Below, one piece after another: positions 1-7,254 of a stretch of 27,424 nucleotides of DNA. Every line of letters starts with the position of its first letter. The first letter of the stretch is position 1. This DNA comes from a virus. The position numbers and the translations under genes were made by a program. The DNA lies in IMG/VR virus record IMGVR_UViG_3300042731_005992, positions 1-27,424 of that record; one strand, given 5' to 3'. Under the pieces are notes generated by a model. The model had not been told where the DNA came from and made no database searches. It saw only the letters and a list, made by a program, of their open reading frames with translations.

Positions 1-123
1 AAAACGACGATAACAGCAATTAATTCTATGCAGTTGAATGACAAAGTCATCACAGATAAAATGCTTAAAAACAAGGCTGATCCGGGTGACGGGATGCGGC
101 CGTTAAGGAGGTTTAGAAAATGA
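1..123 (+). CDS. C-terminal end of an unidentified gene (5' truncated by window)
   Basis: An open frame runs from the first base to a TGA at 121-123 and gives 40 residues ending in a basic RPLRRFRK tail. The start lies left of the window. The stop overlaps the ATG of the next gene (ATGA), so the two are probably co-transcribed and translationally coupled. The last codons also carry the AAGGAGG ribosome site (105-111) of the next gene. I do not recognise the family from this short piece and assign no function. Confidence 0.55.
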   Translation, partial: KTTITAINSMQLNDKVITDKMLKNKADPGDGMRPLRRFRK

Positions 124-284
124 CAGAGTTAGGATTCTTAATAGGTATATCACCAATATTAATAGGATTTATGATGTTATTAATTTATATTTATTGTGAA
201 TTTTACAGACCTAAATATAGAAAGTTTAGGATAAAAAATGAAGATGGTACATATGAGGATATTGAAATAAATATAAATGAATAA
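120..284 (+). CDS. Small single-pass membrane protein, unknown function
   Basis: This is a 54-residue ORF. ATG at 120 is preceded by a perfect AAGGAGG at 105-111 with 8-nt spacing, and it overlaps the upstream stop. Residues about 4-25 form one continuous hydrophobic stretch rich in Ile, Leu, Phe and Met. A basic segment follows (RPKYRKFR), then an acidic tail, so a membrane anchor with a cytoplasmic tail is the simplest reading. It sits just before the sugar dehydratase. It could be a membrane partner of the glycosylation cassette or an unrelated small phage membrane protein. No family recognised. Confidence 0.6.
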   Translation: MTELGFLIGISPILIGFMMLLIYIYCEFYRPKYRKFRIKNEDGTYEDIEININE

Positions 285-293
285 GGAAATATA

Positions 294-1277
294 ATGATTG
301 ATGGCAAAGAATTTCTTATAACCGGAGGTTCCGGGACACTCGGAAAAGAGCTGGTATATCAGATTAAGAAAGATTACAATCCCCGGGGAATACGTATATA
401 TTCCAGGGATGAATACAAACATCTGCTTGCCAAGGAATGGTTTTTGAGCCGGGGGATTAATCTTGAAAAAATAGAATTTATAATTGGGGATATAGCAGAT
501 TATACCCAGTTAAAACGGGTGATGTCCGGGGTTGATATAGTAATTCATACCGCAGCACTAAAACAAGTACTTGCTTGTGAGGATAATCCAATAGAAGCGA
601 TACGGGTAAATATCATAGGCGCTGAAAATGTTGTAATGGCAGCATGGGAAAATCAGATTGAACAAGTGATAAATATTGCAACTGATAAAGGGGTATACCC
701 GGTAAACCTGTATGGAATGGGAAAAGCTATTGCAGAAAAGTTGATGGTTTTCGGTGCAGTTTATACTGGGGGCCGGAAACCTTTTTTTAAATCTTGTCGT
801 TATGGAAATGTAATCGGTTCTCGGGGTTCAGTAGTTCCCGTATGGAAAAGGCAAGTGAAGGATACTGGAAAGATAACGATTACAAACAGAGAAATGACAC
901 GGTTTTTCATTCCCCTTGAAAAAGTGGCAAAGTTTATATTGGAAAGACTTCAGGAAAATGAAACCGGAAAAATATATGTGCCTAAAATGAAGTCAATACA
1001 AATGGGTGAGTTTGCAGACATGCTTTTTCCTGGGGTGCCACAGCAGGAAATAGGGATACGGCCAGGGGAAAAAATACATGAGATTATTATCACTGGGGAA
1101 GAAAACATATTCACGCAGAAAGTCAACAAGCATTATGTAATAGATGCATATCGAATGAAAATAGACCGCTTTCCCTCGAAGGATTGGGAATCAGGACTTA
1201 CCAGTTATGGTCTTGATTCTTATAATAACCCTGAAAGATGGGGGGAAGAGATTTTGAAGTATTGCAAAGGAGAATAA
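294..1277 (+). CDS. PseB/FlaA1-like UDP-N-acetylglucosamine 4,6-dehydratase (extended SDR)
   Basis: Predicted nucleotide-sugar 4,6-dehydratase of 327 aa, the usual size for the PseB/FlaA1 group, whose known members convert UDP-GlcNAc to the 4-keto-6-deoxy sugar that starts pseudaminic acid synthesis. The Rossmann dinucleotide loop GGSGTLG is at residues 11-17. The catalytic block has T130-D131-K132 followed by Y140-x3-K144, at nearly the same positions as in characterised FlaA1. Further family signatures are GNVIGSRGSVVP, MTRFFI and IRPGEKIHE near the C-terminus. The start follows a weak AAGGAAA (283-289), 10 nt after the previous gene. Inverting (PseB) rather than CapD-type activity is inferred from length and motif spacing. 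The exact substrate is not proven. The Maf-like gene downstream supports a glycan role. Confidence 0.88.
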   Translation: MIDGKEFLITGGSGTLGKELVYQIKKDYNPRGIRIYSRDEYKHLLAKEWFLSRGINLEKIEFIIGDIADYTQLKRVMSGVDIVIHTAALKQVLACEDNPIEAIRVNIIGAENVVMAAWENQIEQVINIATDKGVYPVNLYGMGKAIAEKLMVFGAVYTGGRKPFFKSCRYGNVIGSRGSVVPVWKRQVKDTGKITITNREMTRFFIPLEKVAKFILERLQENETGKIYVPKMKSIQMGEFADMLFPGVPQQEIGIRPGEKIHEIIITGEENIFTQKVNKHYVIDAYRMKIDRFPSKDWESGLTSYGLDSYNNPERWGEEILKYCKGE

Positions 1278-1278
1278 G

Positions 1279-1422
1279 ATGGAATATAGAAATGATCTGG
1301 AAGAATTACAAAAAGAGATAGATGCTTTAAAGAAAGAAATACAATTCATGTGGAAATATATAGAAGGAGATCAATCAGCAATAGGAGCAAGAAAGATATC
1401 TAAAATTTTGGATGGAAAATAA
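1279..1422 (+). CDS. Small helical protein, probable coiled coil
   Basis: A 47-residue ORF starting one base after the stop of the dehydratase gene, with AAAGGAGA (1266-1273) at correct spacing before ATG. Residues about 4-30 are a charged amphipathic helix (LEELQKEIDALKKEIQF) with heptad-like spacing of Leu, Ile and Phe. This suggests a small oligomerising or partner-binding protein. Codon use (AGA, AAA, ATA) is more AT-rich than that of the dehydratase. Function unknown. Confidence 0.55.
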   Translation: MEYRNDLEELQKEIDALKKEIQFMWKYIEGDQSAIGARKISKILDGK

Positions 1423-1445
1423 ATAAAGTATTGTGAGGTGAAGGA

Positions 1446-1673
1446 ATGAGAATTGAAAAGGATAAATTGATTTTTGAAAGTGGTAAAATAGTACAGCCAT
1501 ACCAAGGAATTGTAGGAATCAATAATAGATTTGATATAACAGAGGGATATGATGGATATATAAGGGACACTCAGCTTGAATCTGAAACTGAATTATCGAA
1601 AGAAGAGTTAATAGAATTAGCTGATTATATGATAGGTTTATGGAAAAGATTTAAAGATGAGGTGAAAAAATGA
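1446..1673 (+). CDS. Hypothetical 75-aa protein
   Basis: ATG at 1446 is preceded by a GGTGAAGG-type ribosome site. The stop overlaps the next ATG (ATGA at 1670-1673), so it is coupled to the acetyltransferase. The N-terminal half looks beta-rich (KDKLIFESGKIV). The C-terminal third is a charged helix (KEELIELADYMIGLWKRF). No known domain recognised. It is AT-rich, with no CCGG sites, unlike the large genes around it. Its place between dehydratase and acetyltransferase suggests cargo-module membership but not a specific role. Confidence 0.6.
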   Translation: MRIEKDKLIFESGKIVQPYQGIVGINNRFDITEGYDGYIRDTQLESETELSKEELIELADYMIGLWKRFKDEVKK

Positions 1674-2248
1674 TTTACCAGAAAGATAATATAATATTAA
1701 GCCCATTTACAGATTTAGATGCATGGGATAGATATGCAACCTGGTTTGAAAAACCGGAAGTTGTAAAACTTACCAGCCACGGAATATTTCCGAAAAATAT
1801 AAAAGATTTTGAAGAATATACAAGCAATAATGGTAATGGATATATTGTCTATAAAATTGAATGTGATATTGAAAAAGATAATCCAGAATATAATGCAAAT
1901 TGGGAACATGTTGGTAATATATCCCTACAACAAATAAACTGGATTAACCGATCTGCTGAACTTGCAATAATTATAGGTGAGAAGGATTACCATGGGAAAG
2001 GTATTGGAACCTATGCGGTAAAGTGCATGTTGTATCATGCTTTTATGAAGATGGGACTTAACCGGATATGGTCCGGGACAAGTGAAAAAAATATAGGTAT
2101 GCAGAAGGTGTTTGAAAAGTGTGGTTTGGAAAGGGAGGGGATATTTCGACAGGCTAAGTTTTTGAACGGTGAGTTTTCAGATATATGGGAATATGCCATT
2201 TTGAAGAATGATTTTGATTTAGGAAAGGAATTTTTATTTGATGAATAA
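1670..2248 (+). CDS. GNAT-family N-acetyltransferase (possible PseH-like sugar acetyltransferase)
   Basis: A 192-aa protein of the RimJ/RimL-like GNAT class, which moves acetyl from acetyl-CoA to an amine. The acetyl-CoA pyrophosphate loop is H108-G-K-G111-I-G113, following the beta4-strand AELAIIIGEKDY. Downstream is the family pattern of a helix, SEKNIGMQKVFEKCGLEREGI and a final strand SDIWEYAIL. Generic GNATs look alike, so substrate cannot be read off. However, the dehydratase one or two genes upstream and the Maf-like gene downstream match the context of PseH, which acetylates the 4-amino sugar in pseudaminic acid synthesis. An aminotransferase (PseC) would be needed between them and is not in this window. 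Starts at an ATGA overlap. Confidence 0.8.
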   Translation: MIYQKDNIILSPFTDLDAWDRYATWFEKPEVVKLTSHGIFPKNIKDFEEYTSNNGNGYIVYKIECDIEKDNPEYNANWEHVGNISLQQINWINRSAELAIIIGEKDYHGKGIGTYAVKCMLYHAFMKMGLNRIWSGTSEKNIGMQKVFEKCGLEREGIFRQAKFLNGEFSDIWEYAILKNDFDLGKEFLFDE

Positions 2249-2435
2249 GAAATTGGAAAATAAAATAGATATAATATGTAAAATAAGTGAAATAAGAAAT
2301 AAAAATAATGAATGTTGGATGAGTATACTAAAGGTTGCCTTTAAATATGCCCCAGAAGAAGCAAAAAAGATTTTTCAGAAAATAACAAAAAATGACCGGA
2401 AAATAAATGAACTATCAAAGGAGTTATGTGAATGA
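2241..2435 (+). CDS. Small helical hypothetical protein between acetyltransferase and Maf genes
   Basis: I choose ATG 2241 (64 aa) over the in-frame TTG 2238 because AGGAAAGGAA (2221-2230) is well spaced from it. The start overlaps the upstream gene's end, and its stop overlaps the next start (ATGA at 2432-2435), so it is a tightly coupled operon member. It is all-helical and charged, with a central NNECWMSILKVAF segment and a second amphipathic helix (KIFQKITKNDRKINELSKEL). No catalytic motif visible. Conserved position within the cassette hints at an accessory or assembly role. Function not known. Confidence 0.6.
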   Translation: MNKKLENKIDIICKISEIRNKNNECWMSILKVAFKYAPEEAKKIFQKITKNDRKINELSKELCE

Positions 2436-5092
2436 TTAACTATAAAAAAAACATATCCATAATAGAATCATATAACCAGGAAATGGCAAAGAAAATTGAT
2501 GAAGCAAAACAGCCTGATTATATTAAGATTTTAAAAGCCCGTAATAAACAAGAGAATTTTCTATATAAACACGGATCTTCTTTTTTTGCTGCTTATGACA
2601 TGAATAATCCTAACAAAGTAATTCGTACAATTTTGAAAAAAGAAGAGTTTCATAAAGACAAAGGAAGTATTTTAATCGGAGCTGGGTTAGGACATTACGT
2701 ATATGAATTTTGCAGGCATAAGCAGAAAGAACACCGGCTTATAGTCCTGGAACCATATCCATGGTTTATTAAGAAAACCTTTGAAAATTATGATTTGTCA
2801 AAGTGGTTTTCAAATGGTACTCTCATGTTTGTAGGTCGGGAAATGGACCTTAACTATGCGGTGGGGGCCATAGATACTATTGCGGTTATTCAGGGATGGA
2901 ACGTGATCTGTTCAAATTATGCCTATAATCGGCCGAATGAATACGGGAGTTATATTGAATATGCAAATGGCCTGGTGAACCAGTTACATTGCAATATTGG
3001 GACGGTGATGGGGGCCGGTCCACAGATAGCGAAGAATGACATTATGAACCTGCCGTATATAATTAGACACCGGGGGGTGAATATACTTAAGGATGTATTC
3101 AAGGGATGCCCTGCCGTGATAGTAAGTACCGGGCCAAGCCTGGAAAAAAATGTATTCCATCTGAAAAAGATGGGATCCAGGGTAATTATAATTGCGGTTG
3201 CCCAGGCATTACGGGTATTATTGGCATATGATATCAAACCGGATTTTATATGCACGGTGGATTATGGAAAAGTGAATGAGGATCACTTTAAGGGACTATA
3301 TGACTGCAATGTCCCGTTGGTAGCACTTAATCGGACATATGCGCCTATACTGAAAAAATGGAAAGGTACAAAGTATATTGTATCAAGCCAGCCAGAAATA
3401 CAGGAATTTAAGGATACGGTAACCGGGATAATTGCACAAAAAGGTAGTCTTGCCCAGGGAGGTAGTGTGTCTCATATGGCTTTCAGTTTGGGAATGCATA
3501 TGGGATGTGATCCGCTTATTCTGATAGGGCAGGACCTGGGCTATCCGGATGACAAATCTCATATACCGCTTGCAGACGCTTCAGGAAAAATAATCGAAAA
3601 AGACGGCAGACTCGAATGGGACATAAAAGACGGGCGGTCTTCTTTAGGGAAGCAAAAATATCTTATGAGCAATACAGTGATGGCTCATGGGTATTATGGG
3701 GGATTCGTGAGAACAAACCGGGGGTTAGCATCGTTTATCATAACTTTTGAACGGATTATCGCAGATTTAAAAGATTCGAAAATTGTGATAAATGCTACAG
3801 AGGGAGGGGCCAGGATAAAAGGAGCTTTACAATATACTCTTAGAGAAGCAATAGAAAAATATGCAAAATTTAACATAAATAAAAAGCGAATTAAGAATTA
3901 TTCTGGATTGGTTGAAAATTCAGATAAAATAATTAAAGCGGTTATACCTTTATTGGATTATGAAATCGATATTATGAAAGAAGTGGCCGGGAATGCGAAA
4001 AAAGGATTAAAGACCGTTGAGGAAATGAAAAAGTTGAACAAAGGTAAGGAAAATAAAGAAGAGATTCAGGAATTACTAAAACAGAATAAAGAGCATTCAG
4101 TAAAAGCTCAGGAAAAGGCGCAAAAGTTACCTCTTCTCGGGTTGATGATATATCACGAAAGTCGGTTAATCCAGAATAAAGAATTGAAGGTGACAGGGAA
4201 AATCAGACATGTGTTAAAAAACCGGGATGATTTGGAGATCAGGCTAAACCGGAATAAAATTATCCTTACCGCAGCAAAAAAAGCCTGTGAGGAATTGATA
4301 GGGTTGTACAAAAAAACAAAGCAGATATTGCAAGATCACCTGAACGGAAAAGATGTATTGACTTCAAAAGAAAAATATATACCGGACATCTCGGACGCAG
4401 AGGAAATGTTTGATGCAGGGAATTGGGGACGGCCATTATTGGAAGCACAACAGCTATTGAAAATGAAAGGCTTAGAACAATTTGATATAAATAGAGCAAA
4501 TAGTACAATAGAAATAGCAAAACAAATGCGTAAAGAATCTATTGAGCGAAATAAAAAAGAAAATGTAGATAACTCACAGTTAATTCGGTATTTTCGATAT
4601 ATAGAAAAAGCCAGGAAGAAAGGACAGAAAGCAGAGTTTCAAGAAGCATTAACCCTGCTTAAAGAAGCGGTAGCATTGTTCCCGGATCGAGAAGAGGGAC
4701 TATGGGGATACGCTACAATACTCCATCATTGTAAAAGAATACAAGAGGCACTTAAGCAATACAAAAAGCTTATGGAAATAGCCCCGGATAATCTACAATA
4801 CAAGTTTGAATATGGCCAGGTACTGATGCGGGAAGATATACAGGCTGGTATGAAAGTTATTGGGGAGGTAATGGCAAAAACAGAGGAATTTGACCATTTC
4901 CTTGTCCGGGTAGGTGACCTATATTTTGAAAAGGGCATGTACGATCAGGCTATAATAGCATATGAGAACTTCCATAAGAAATACCCCCCGGACCCTGGAA
5001 GTTTGACAAATCTTGCGAAGTCGTATACAATGATAGGTAAGAAACGATTAGCCGATAAGCTGATTAGGAAATACAAGGCATGGGTGAAATAA
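2432..5092 (+). CDS. Maf-like protein: DUF115 (MAF_flag10) domain plus C-terminal TPR-like repeats
   Basis: Large 886-aa protein. An N-terminal Rossmann-like region has GSILIGAGLGHYVYEF (about 78-93) and LIVLEPYPWF. The central DUF115 domain spans about residues 205-390: CPAVIVSTGPSLEKN begins at 226, then KPDFICTVDY, and finally GGSVSHMAFSLGMHMGCDPL with IGQDLGY. This arrangement is that of motility accessory factors (Maf), which in Campylobacter, Helicobacter, Aeromonas and Clostridium put pseudaminic or legionaminic acid on flagellin Ser/Thr. A long helical middle (about 470-690) leads to TPR-like helix pairs (about 715-880; EALTLLKEAVALFPD, EALKQYKKLMEIAPD, QAIIAYENFHKKYPP), probably for binding a protein partner. 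DUF115 is often labelled MptE-like, but that enzyme is much smaller. Starts at ATGA overlap. Confidence 0.82.
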   Translation: MINYKKNISIIESYNQEMAKKIDEAKQPDYIKILKARNKQENFLYKHGSSFFAAYDMNNPNKVIRTILKKEEFHKDKGSILIGAGLGHYVYEFCRHKQKEHRLIVLEPYPWFIKKTFENYDLSKWFSNGTLMFVGREMDLNYAVGAIDTIAVIQGWNVICSNYAYNRPNEYGSYIEYANGLVNQLHCNIGTVMGAGPQIAKNDIMNLPYIIRHRGVNILKDVFKGCPAVIVSTGPSLEKNVFHLKKMGSRVIIIAVAQALRVLLAYDIKPDFICTVDYGKVNEDHFKGLYDCNVPLVALNRTYAPILKKWKGTKYIVSSQPEIQEFKDTVTGIIAQKGSLAQGGSVSHMAFSLGMHMGCDPLILIGQDLGYPDDKSHIPLADASGKIIEKDGRLEWDIKDGRSSLGKQKYLMSNTVMAHGYYGGFVRTNRGLASFIITFERIIADLKDSKIVINATEGGARIKGALQYTLREAIEKYAKFNINKKRIKNYSGLVENSDKIIKAVIPLLDYEIDIMKEVAGNAKKGLKTVEEMKKLNKGKENKEEIQELLKQNKEHSVKAQEKAQKLPLLGLMIYHESRLIQNKELKVTGKIRHVLKNRDDLEIRLNRNKIILTAAKKACEELIGLYKKTKQILQDHLNGKDVLTSKEKYIPDISDAEEMFDAGNWGRPLLEAQQLLKMKGLEQFDINRANSTIEIAKQMRKESIERNKKENVDNSQLIRYFRYIEKARKKGQKAEFQEALTLLKEAVALFPDREEGLWGYATILHHCKRIQEALKQYKKLMEIAPDNLQYKFEYGQVLMREDIQAGMKVIGEVMAKTEEFDHFLVRVGDLYFEKGMYDQAIIAYENFHKKYPPDPGSLTNLAKSYTMIGKKRLADKLIRKYKAWVK

Positions 5093-5761
5093 GTGGCAAG
5101 TAAAAAAGTAATCAAAATAAAGTGTGAAGGAACCCAATACGTAGATTTTCATAAGCTTAATGAATTTCAGGAAGACATTAAACAAAGCTCAAGAGAGGAT
5201 TTGGATAAGCTAAAAGAAGAAATTAAGAAAGCGTTTAAACTGCCGTTTAGTTTATGGAAAAATAAAGAAAAGTGGTGGATTTTAGACGGACATCAAAGAA
5301 AAAAAGCTTTAACAGAATTGGAAAAAGAAGGATGGTGTGTTCCTCTACTTCCTGCGGTAGAAATTAAAGCAGGTACAAAAGCAGAAGCAAAAAAAAATGT
5401 ATTACTTTTCATTTCTCAAACCGGGGAAGTAGATAAAGATAAGCTTAAAATATATGTTGAGCAATACAAAATTGAGTTGAAAAATATTGTGATTCGCCAT
5501 AAAGAAATGGAAATAGAGCCTATCAGATTAAATATAATTGAAAATACCGGGTTAATAGGAACTGATCAAAAAAGTAAATATCTACAAAATCGAATGATGA
5601 TTAAAGTAGGGGATATTGAGTTTTTTCTTAAAAAAAAGGATTATCCAGAATTTAAAATATTCTACAAAGCAAACAATCAAGAAAAAATTAAGACTCTTAT
5701 TATTAAATACTTGAAAAGGATTGTTAATGAAGTATGCATTAATAGAACGAAAAAAAAATAA
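5093..5761 (+). CDS. ParB/sulfiredoxin-fold N-terminal domain protein
   Basis: 222 aa, read from GTG 5093, which directly follows the TAA of the Maf gene. No better start lies near, and the ribosome site is weak. The N-terminus shows the ParB/Srx pattern: YVDFHKLNEFQEDIK, a helix DKLKEEIKKAF, LPFSLWKNKEKWWI, then the core D65-G66-H67-Q68-R69 followed by helix KKALTEL. This variant is one I associate with phage loci beside terminase genes, often with DNA methyltransferases. The C-terminal half is unassigned and lysine-rich. It overlaps the radical SAM gene by 35 nt, implying joint expression. A DNA-binding or base-modification role is inference. Chromosome partitioning is unlikely without ParA. 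Confidence 0.72.
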   Translation: MASKKVIKIKCEGTQYVDFHKLNEFQEDIKQSSREDLDKLKEEIKKAFKLPFSLWKNKEKWWILDGHQRKKALTELEKEGWCVPLLPAVEIKAGTKAEAKKNVLLFISQTGEVDKDKLKIYVEQYKIELKNIVIRHKEMEIEPIRLNIIENTGLIGTDQKSKYLQNRMMIKVGDIEFFLKKKDYPEFKIFYKANNQEKIKTLIIKYLKRIVNEVCINRTKKK

Positions 5762-6950
5762 CATTCTCCAGTATACTTATTATATCCTTAAATGGTTAAT
5801 TCAGATAAATAATCATGAATTAACTAATATTGATGATTGTGATTATATACTTTTTTCGATTTGTGATGTATCAGAAATAGGAGAATTGAAAAAAGCAAGG
5901 GAAGAAAATCCGGGAAAAAAAATTATTGTAGGTGGGCATTTTGCAGTATTTTATAGATTATGTTTATTGTTTAGTGATTATGTAAATATAGGGCAAGGAT
6001 TTGATTTTTTTGAATGTCAATCTATAAGAGCAATAAGAAAACTTGATTGCATTACCTGGAAAGGAAAGAATCAAAAAATTATTGCATCAACAAAAATTAA
6101 ATGGAATGAAGTACCAATTTGTAAAATAACAAAATCATCATATTATTATTGGGGTTCGGTAGGATGTAAGAATAAATGTGCATTTTGTTTAACATCCTGG
6201 ACAAATAAATATCAGAAAAATCGTATATTGAATATTGAAAAAGCTGTAGAATTAAAAAGAGTATCTATTGTCTCAAATGATAATATTGGGATGGAAGATA
6301 TTAAAGAAAGCAGAAAATCTATAAAGCTACGTGATTTTATAAGAATAAGAAATCATTATTGTAATTATTACAGGATTGGGCTTGAATTTGCAACTGAGAA
6401 AAATAGAAAATTGACTGGGAAGTTTTTTACAAATGAGGAATTGTATTATGCAGTTGTCAAAGCATGTAAGGAAAAGGTAAGGATTCAATTTTTTTGTATT
6501 TGTGGATTAGATTCTAAAGAAGAATGGGAAGAATTGATTAATAACATTCCTGATTTAGCGTATGGATGGGGAATCTATTTCAAATTTACAAATCTTGAAT
6601 ATCAGATGTTTACTCCAATTTATAAAAAAAGATATAATATTGATTTGTTAAAATATATGAATCAGGATGATATAAATAAGATTTATTATAATAATAGATT
6701 TAGATTAAAACCTTTAAGAACACGACCTATAAAATATCCTGCTCATGCTTTATGGAGAACAGGTATGACAAATTCTATAGATAGAAAACAATTTAGCATA
6801 TTCTGGAATTTGCGAAATAATAAAAATCTTGATATATTATATAAAGCAATTATAGAATCGGAAATATTTGAAAATGATTATTCCGATACAATTGACTTTC
6901 AACATAACCCTGTAAAACAGGGTAAAAGCAGGGCTTATGGCACAAAGTAA
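5727..6950 (+). CDS. Radical SAM protein with degenerate B12-binding-like N-terminus
   Basis: 407 aa from ATG 5727, chosen because AAAGGA (5715-5720) is 6 nt upstream. The in-frame TTG 5721 has no such site. The radical SAM [4Fe-4S] motif is C147-x3-C151-x2-C154 (GCKNKCAFC). The N-terminal part resembles the Rossmann fold of B12-binding radical SAM enzymes (DYILFSICDVSEIG, KKIIVGGHF, DYVNIGQGFDFF) but has no DxHxxG cobalamin ligand motif. Later blocks fit a radical SAM barrel (YRIGLEFATEKN; RIQFFCICGLDSKEEW). The gene is very AT-rich (mostly AGA arginine, a single CCGG site), unlike TerL next door, suggesting separate acquisition. Substrate unknown. Linkage to a ParB-like gene and terminase suggests DNA or virion modification, as inference. 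Confidence 0.85.
   Translation: MKYALIERKKNNILQYTYYILKWLIQINNHELTNIDDCDYILFSICDVSEIGELKKAREENPGKKIIVGGHFAVFYRLCLLFSDYVNIGQGFDFFECQSIRAIRKLDCITWKGKNQKIIASTKIKWNEVPICKITKSSYYYWGSVGCKNKCAFCLTSWTNKYQKNRILNIEKAVELKRVSIVSNDNIGMEDIKESRKSIKLRDFIRIRNHYCNYYRIGLEFATEKNRKLTGKFFTNEELYYAVVKACKEKVRIQFFCICGLDSKEEWEELINNIPDLAYGWGIYFKFTNLEYQMFTPIYKKRYNIDLLKYMNQDDINKIYYNNRFRLKPLRTRPIKYPAHALWRTGMTNSIDRKQFSIFWNLRNNKNLDILYKAIIESEIFENDYSDTIDFQHNPVKQGKSRAYGTK
6907..6923 (+). other. Perfect 7-bp hairpin before the DUF5681 start codon
   Basis: ACCCTGT and ACAGGGT form a perfect 7-bp stem around an AAA loop. It lies inside the 3' end of the radical SAM gene and 13 nt before ATG 6937. There is no U-tract, so it is not a standard terminator. 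It could tune translation of the packaging genes, or be a protein- or terminase-recognition palindrome. Confidence 0.5.
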
Positions 6951-7254
6951 GACATCCTGGAAACCTGGGCAATCAGGTAATCCGAAAGGGCGGGCAAAGA
7001 AAGATCAAACTCTCACGGCAGCATTAAAAAAGTTCGGGAAAAAGCGGGTTGTAGAAATAGATGGGAAAAAGTATTCCAGAAAAGATGCACTTGCTATTAT
7101 TATGTGGGAAATGGCTTTACGGCAGAGATATTTCCCGGCAATAAAGTATTTGTATGACAGAATGGATGGGCTGCCTAAGCAACAAATAGATGCAAATTTA
7201 GAGCATGGTGGAGAAATAATTATAAAAAGAATAAAGGCCGAAGATGAAGAATGA
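6937..7254 (+). CDS. DUF5681 domain protein, candidate terminase small subunit
   Basis: 105 aa. The N-terminus carries the DUF5681 signature KPGQSGNPKGRAKK (about residues 7-20), a short basic stretch found in many phage proteins encoded just upstream of large terminases. A central helical segment (SRKDALAIIMWEMALRQRYF) and KYLYDRMDGLPKQQ follow. Position directly before TerL with an ATGA overlap (7251-7254) supports a small-terminase or DNA-recognition role. No classical HTH is obvious, so the terminase assignment is contextual. The start overlaps the radical SAM gene by 14 nt and has only a weak AGGG site, consistent with translational coupling. Confidence 0.75.
   Translation: MAQSKTSWKPGQSGNPKGRAKKDQTLTAALKKFGKKRVVEIDGKKYSRKDALAIIMWEMALRQRYFPAIKYLYDRMDGLPKQQIDANLEHGGEIIIKRIKAEDEE

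Noticed and set aside
2432-5092. Annotation of the DUF115 gene as a 6-hydroxymethylpterin pyrophosphokinase (MptE)
   Set aside because: The length, the N-terminal Rossmann-like region, the TPR-like tail and the sugar-gene context match Maf rather than the small archaeal enzyme.
5093-5761. Plasmid-type partition (ParB) gene
   Set aside because: There is no ParA gene or parS-like array nearby, and the variant and location match terminase-linked phage proteins instead.
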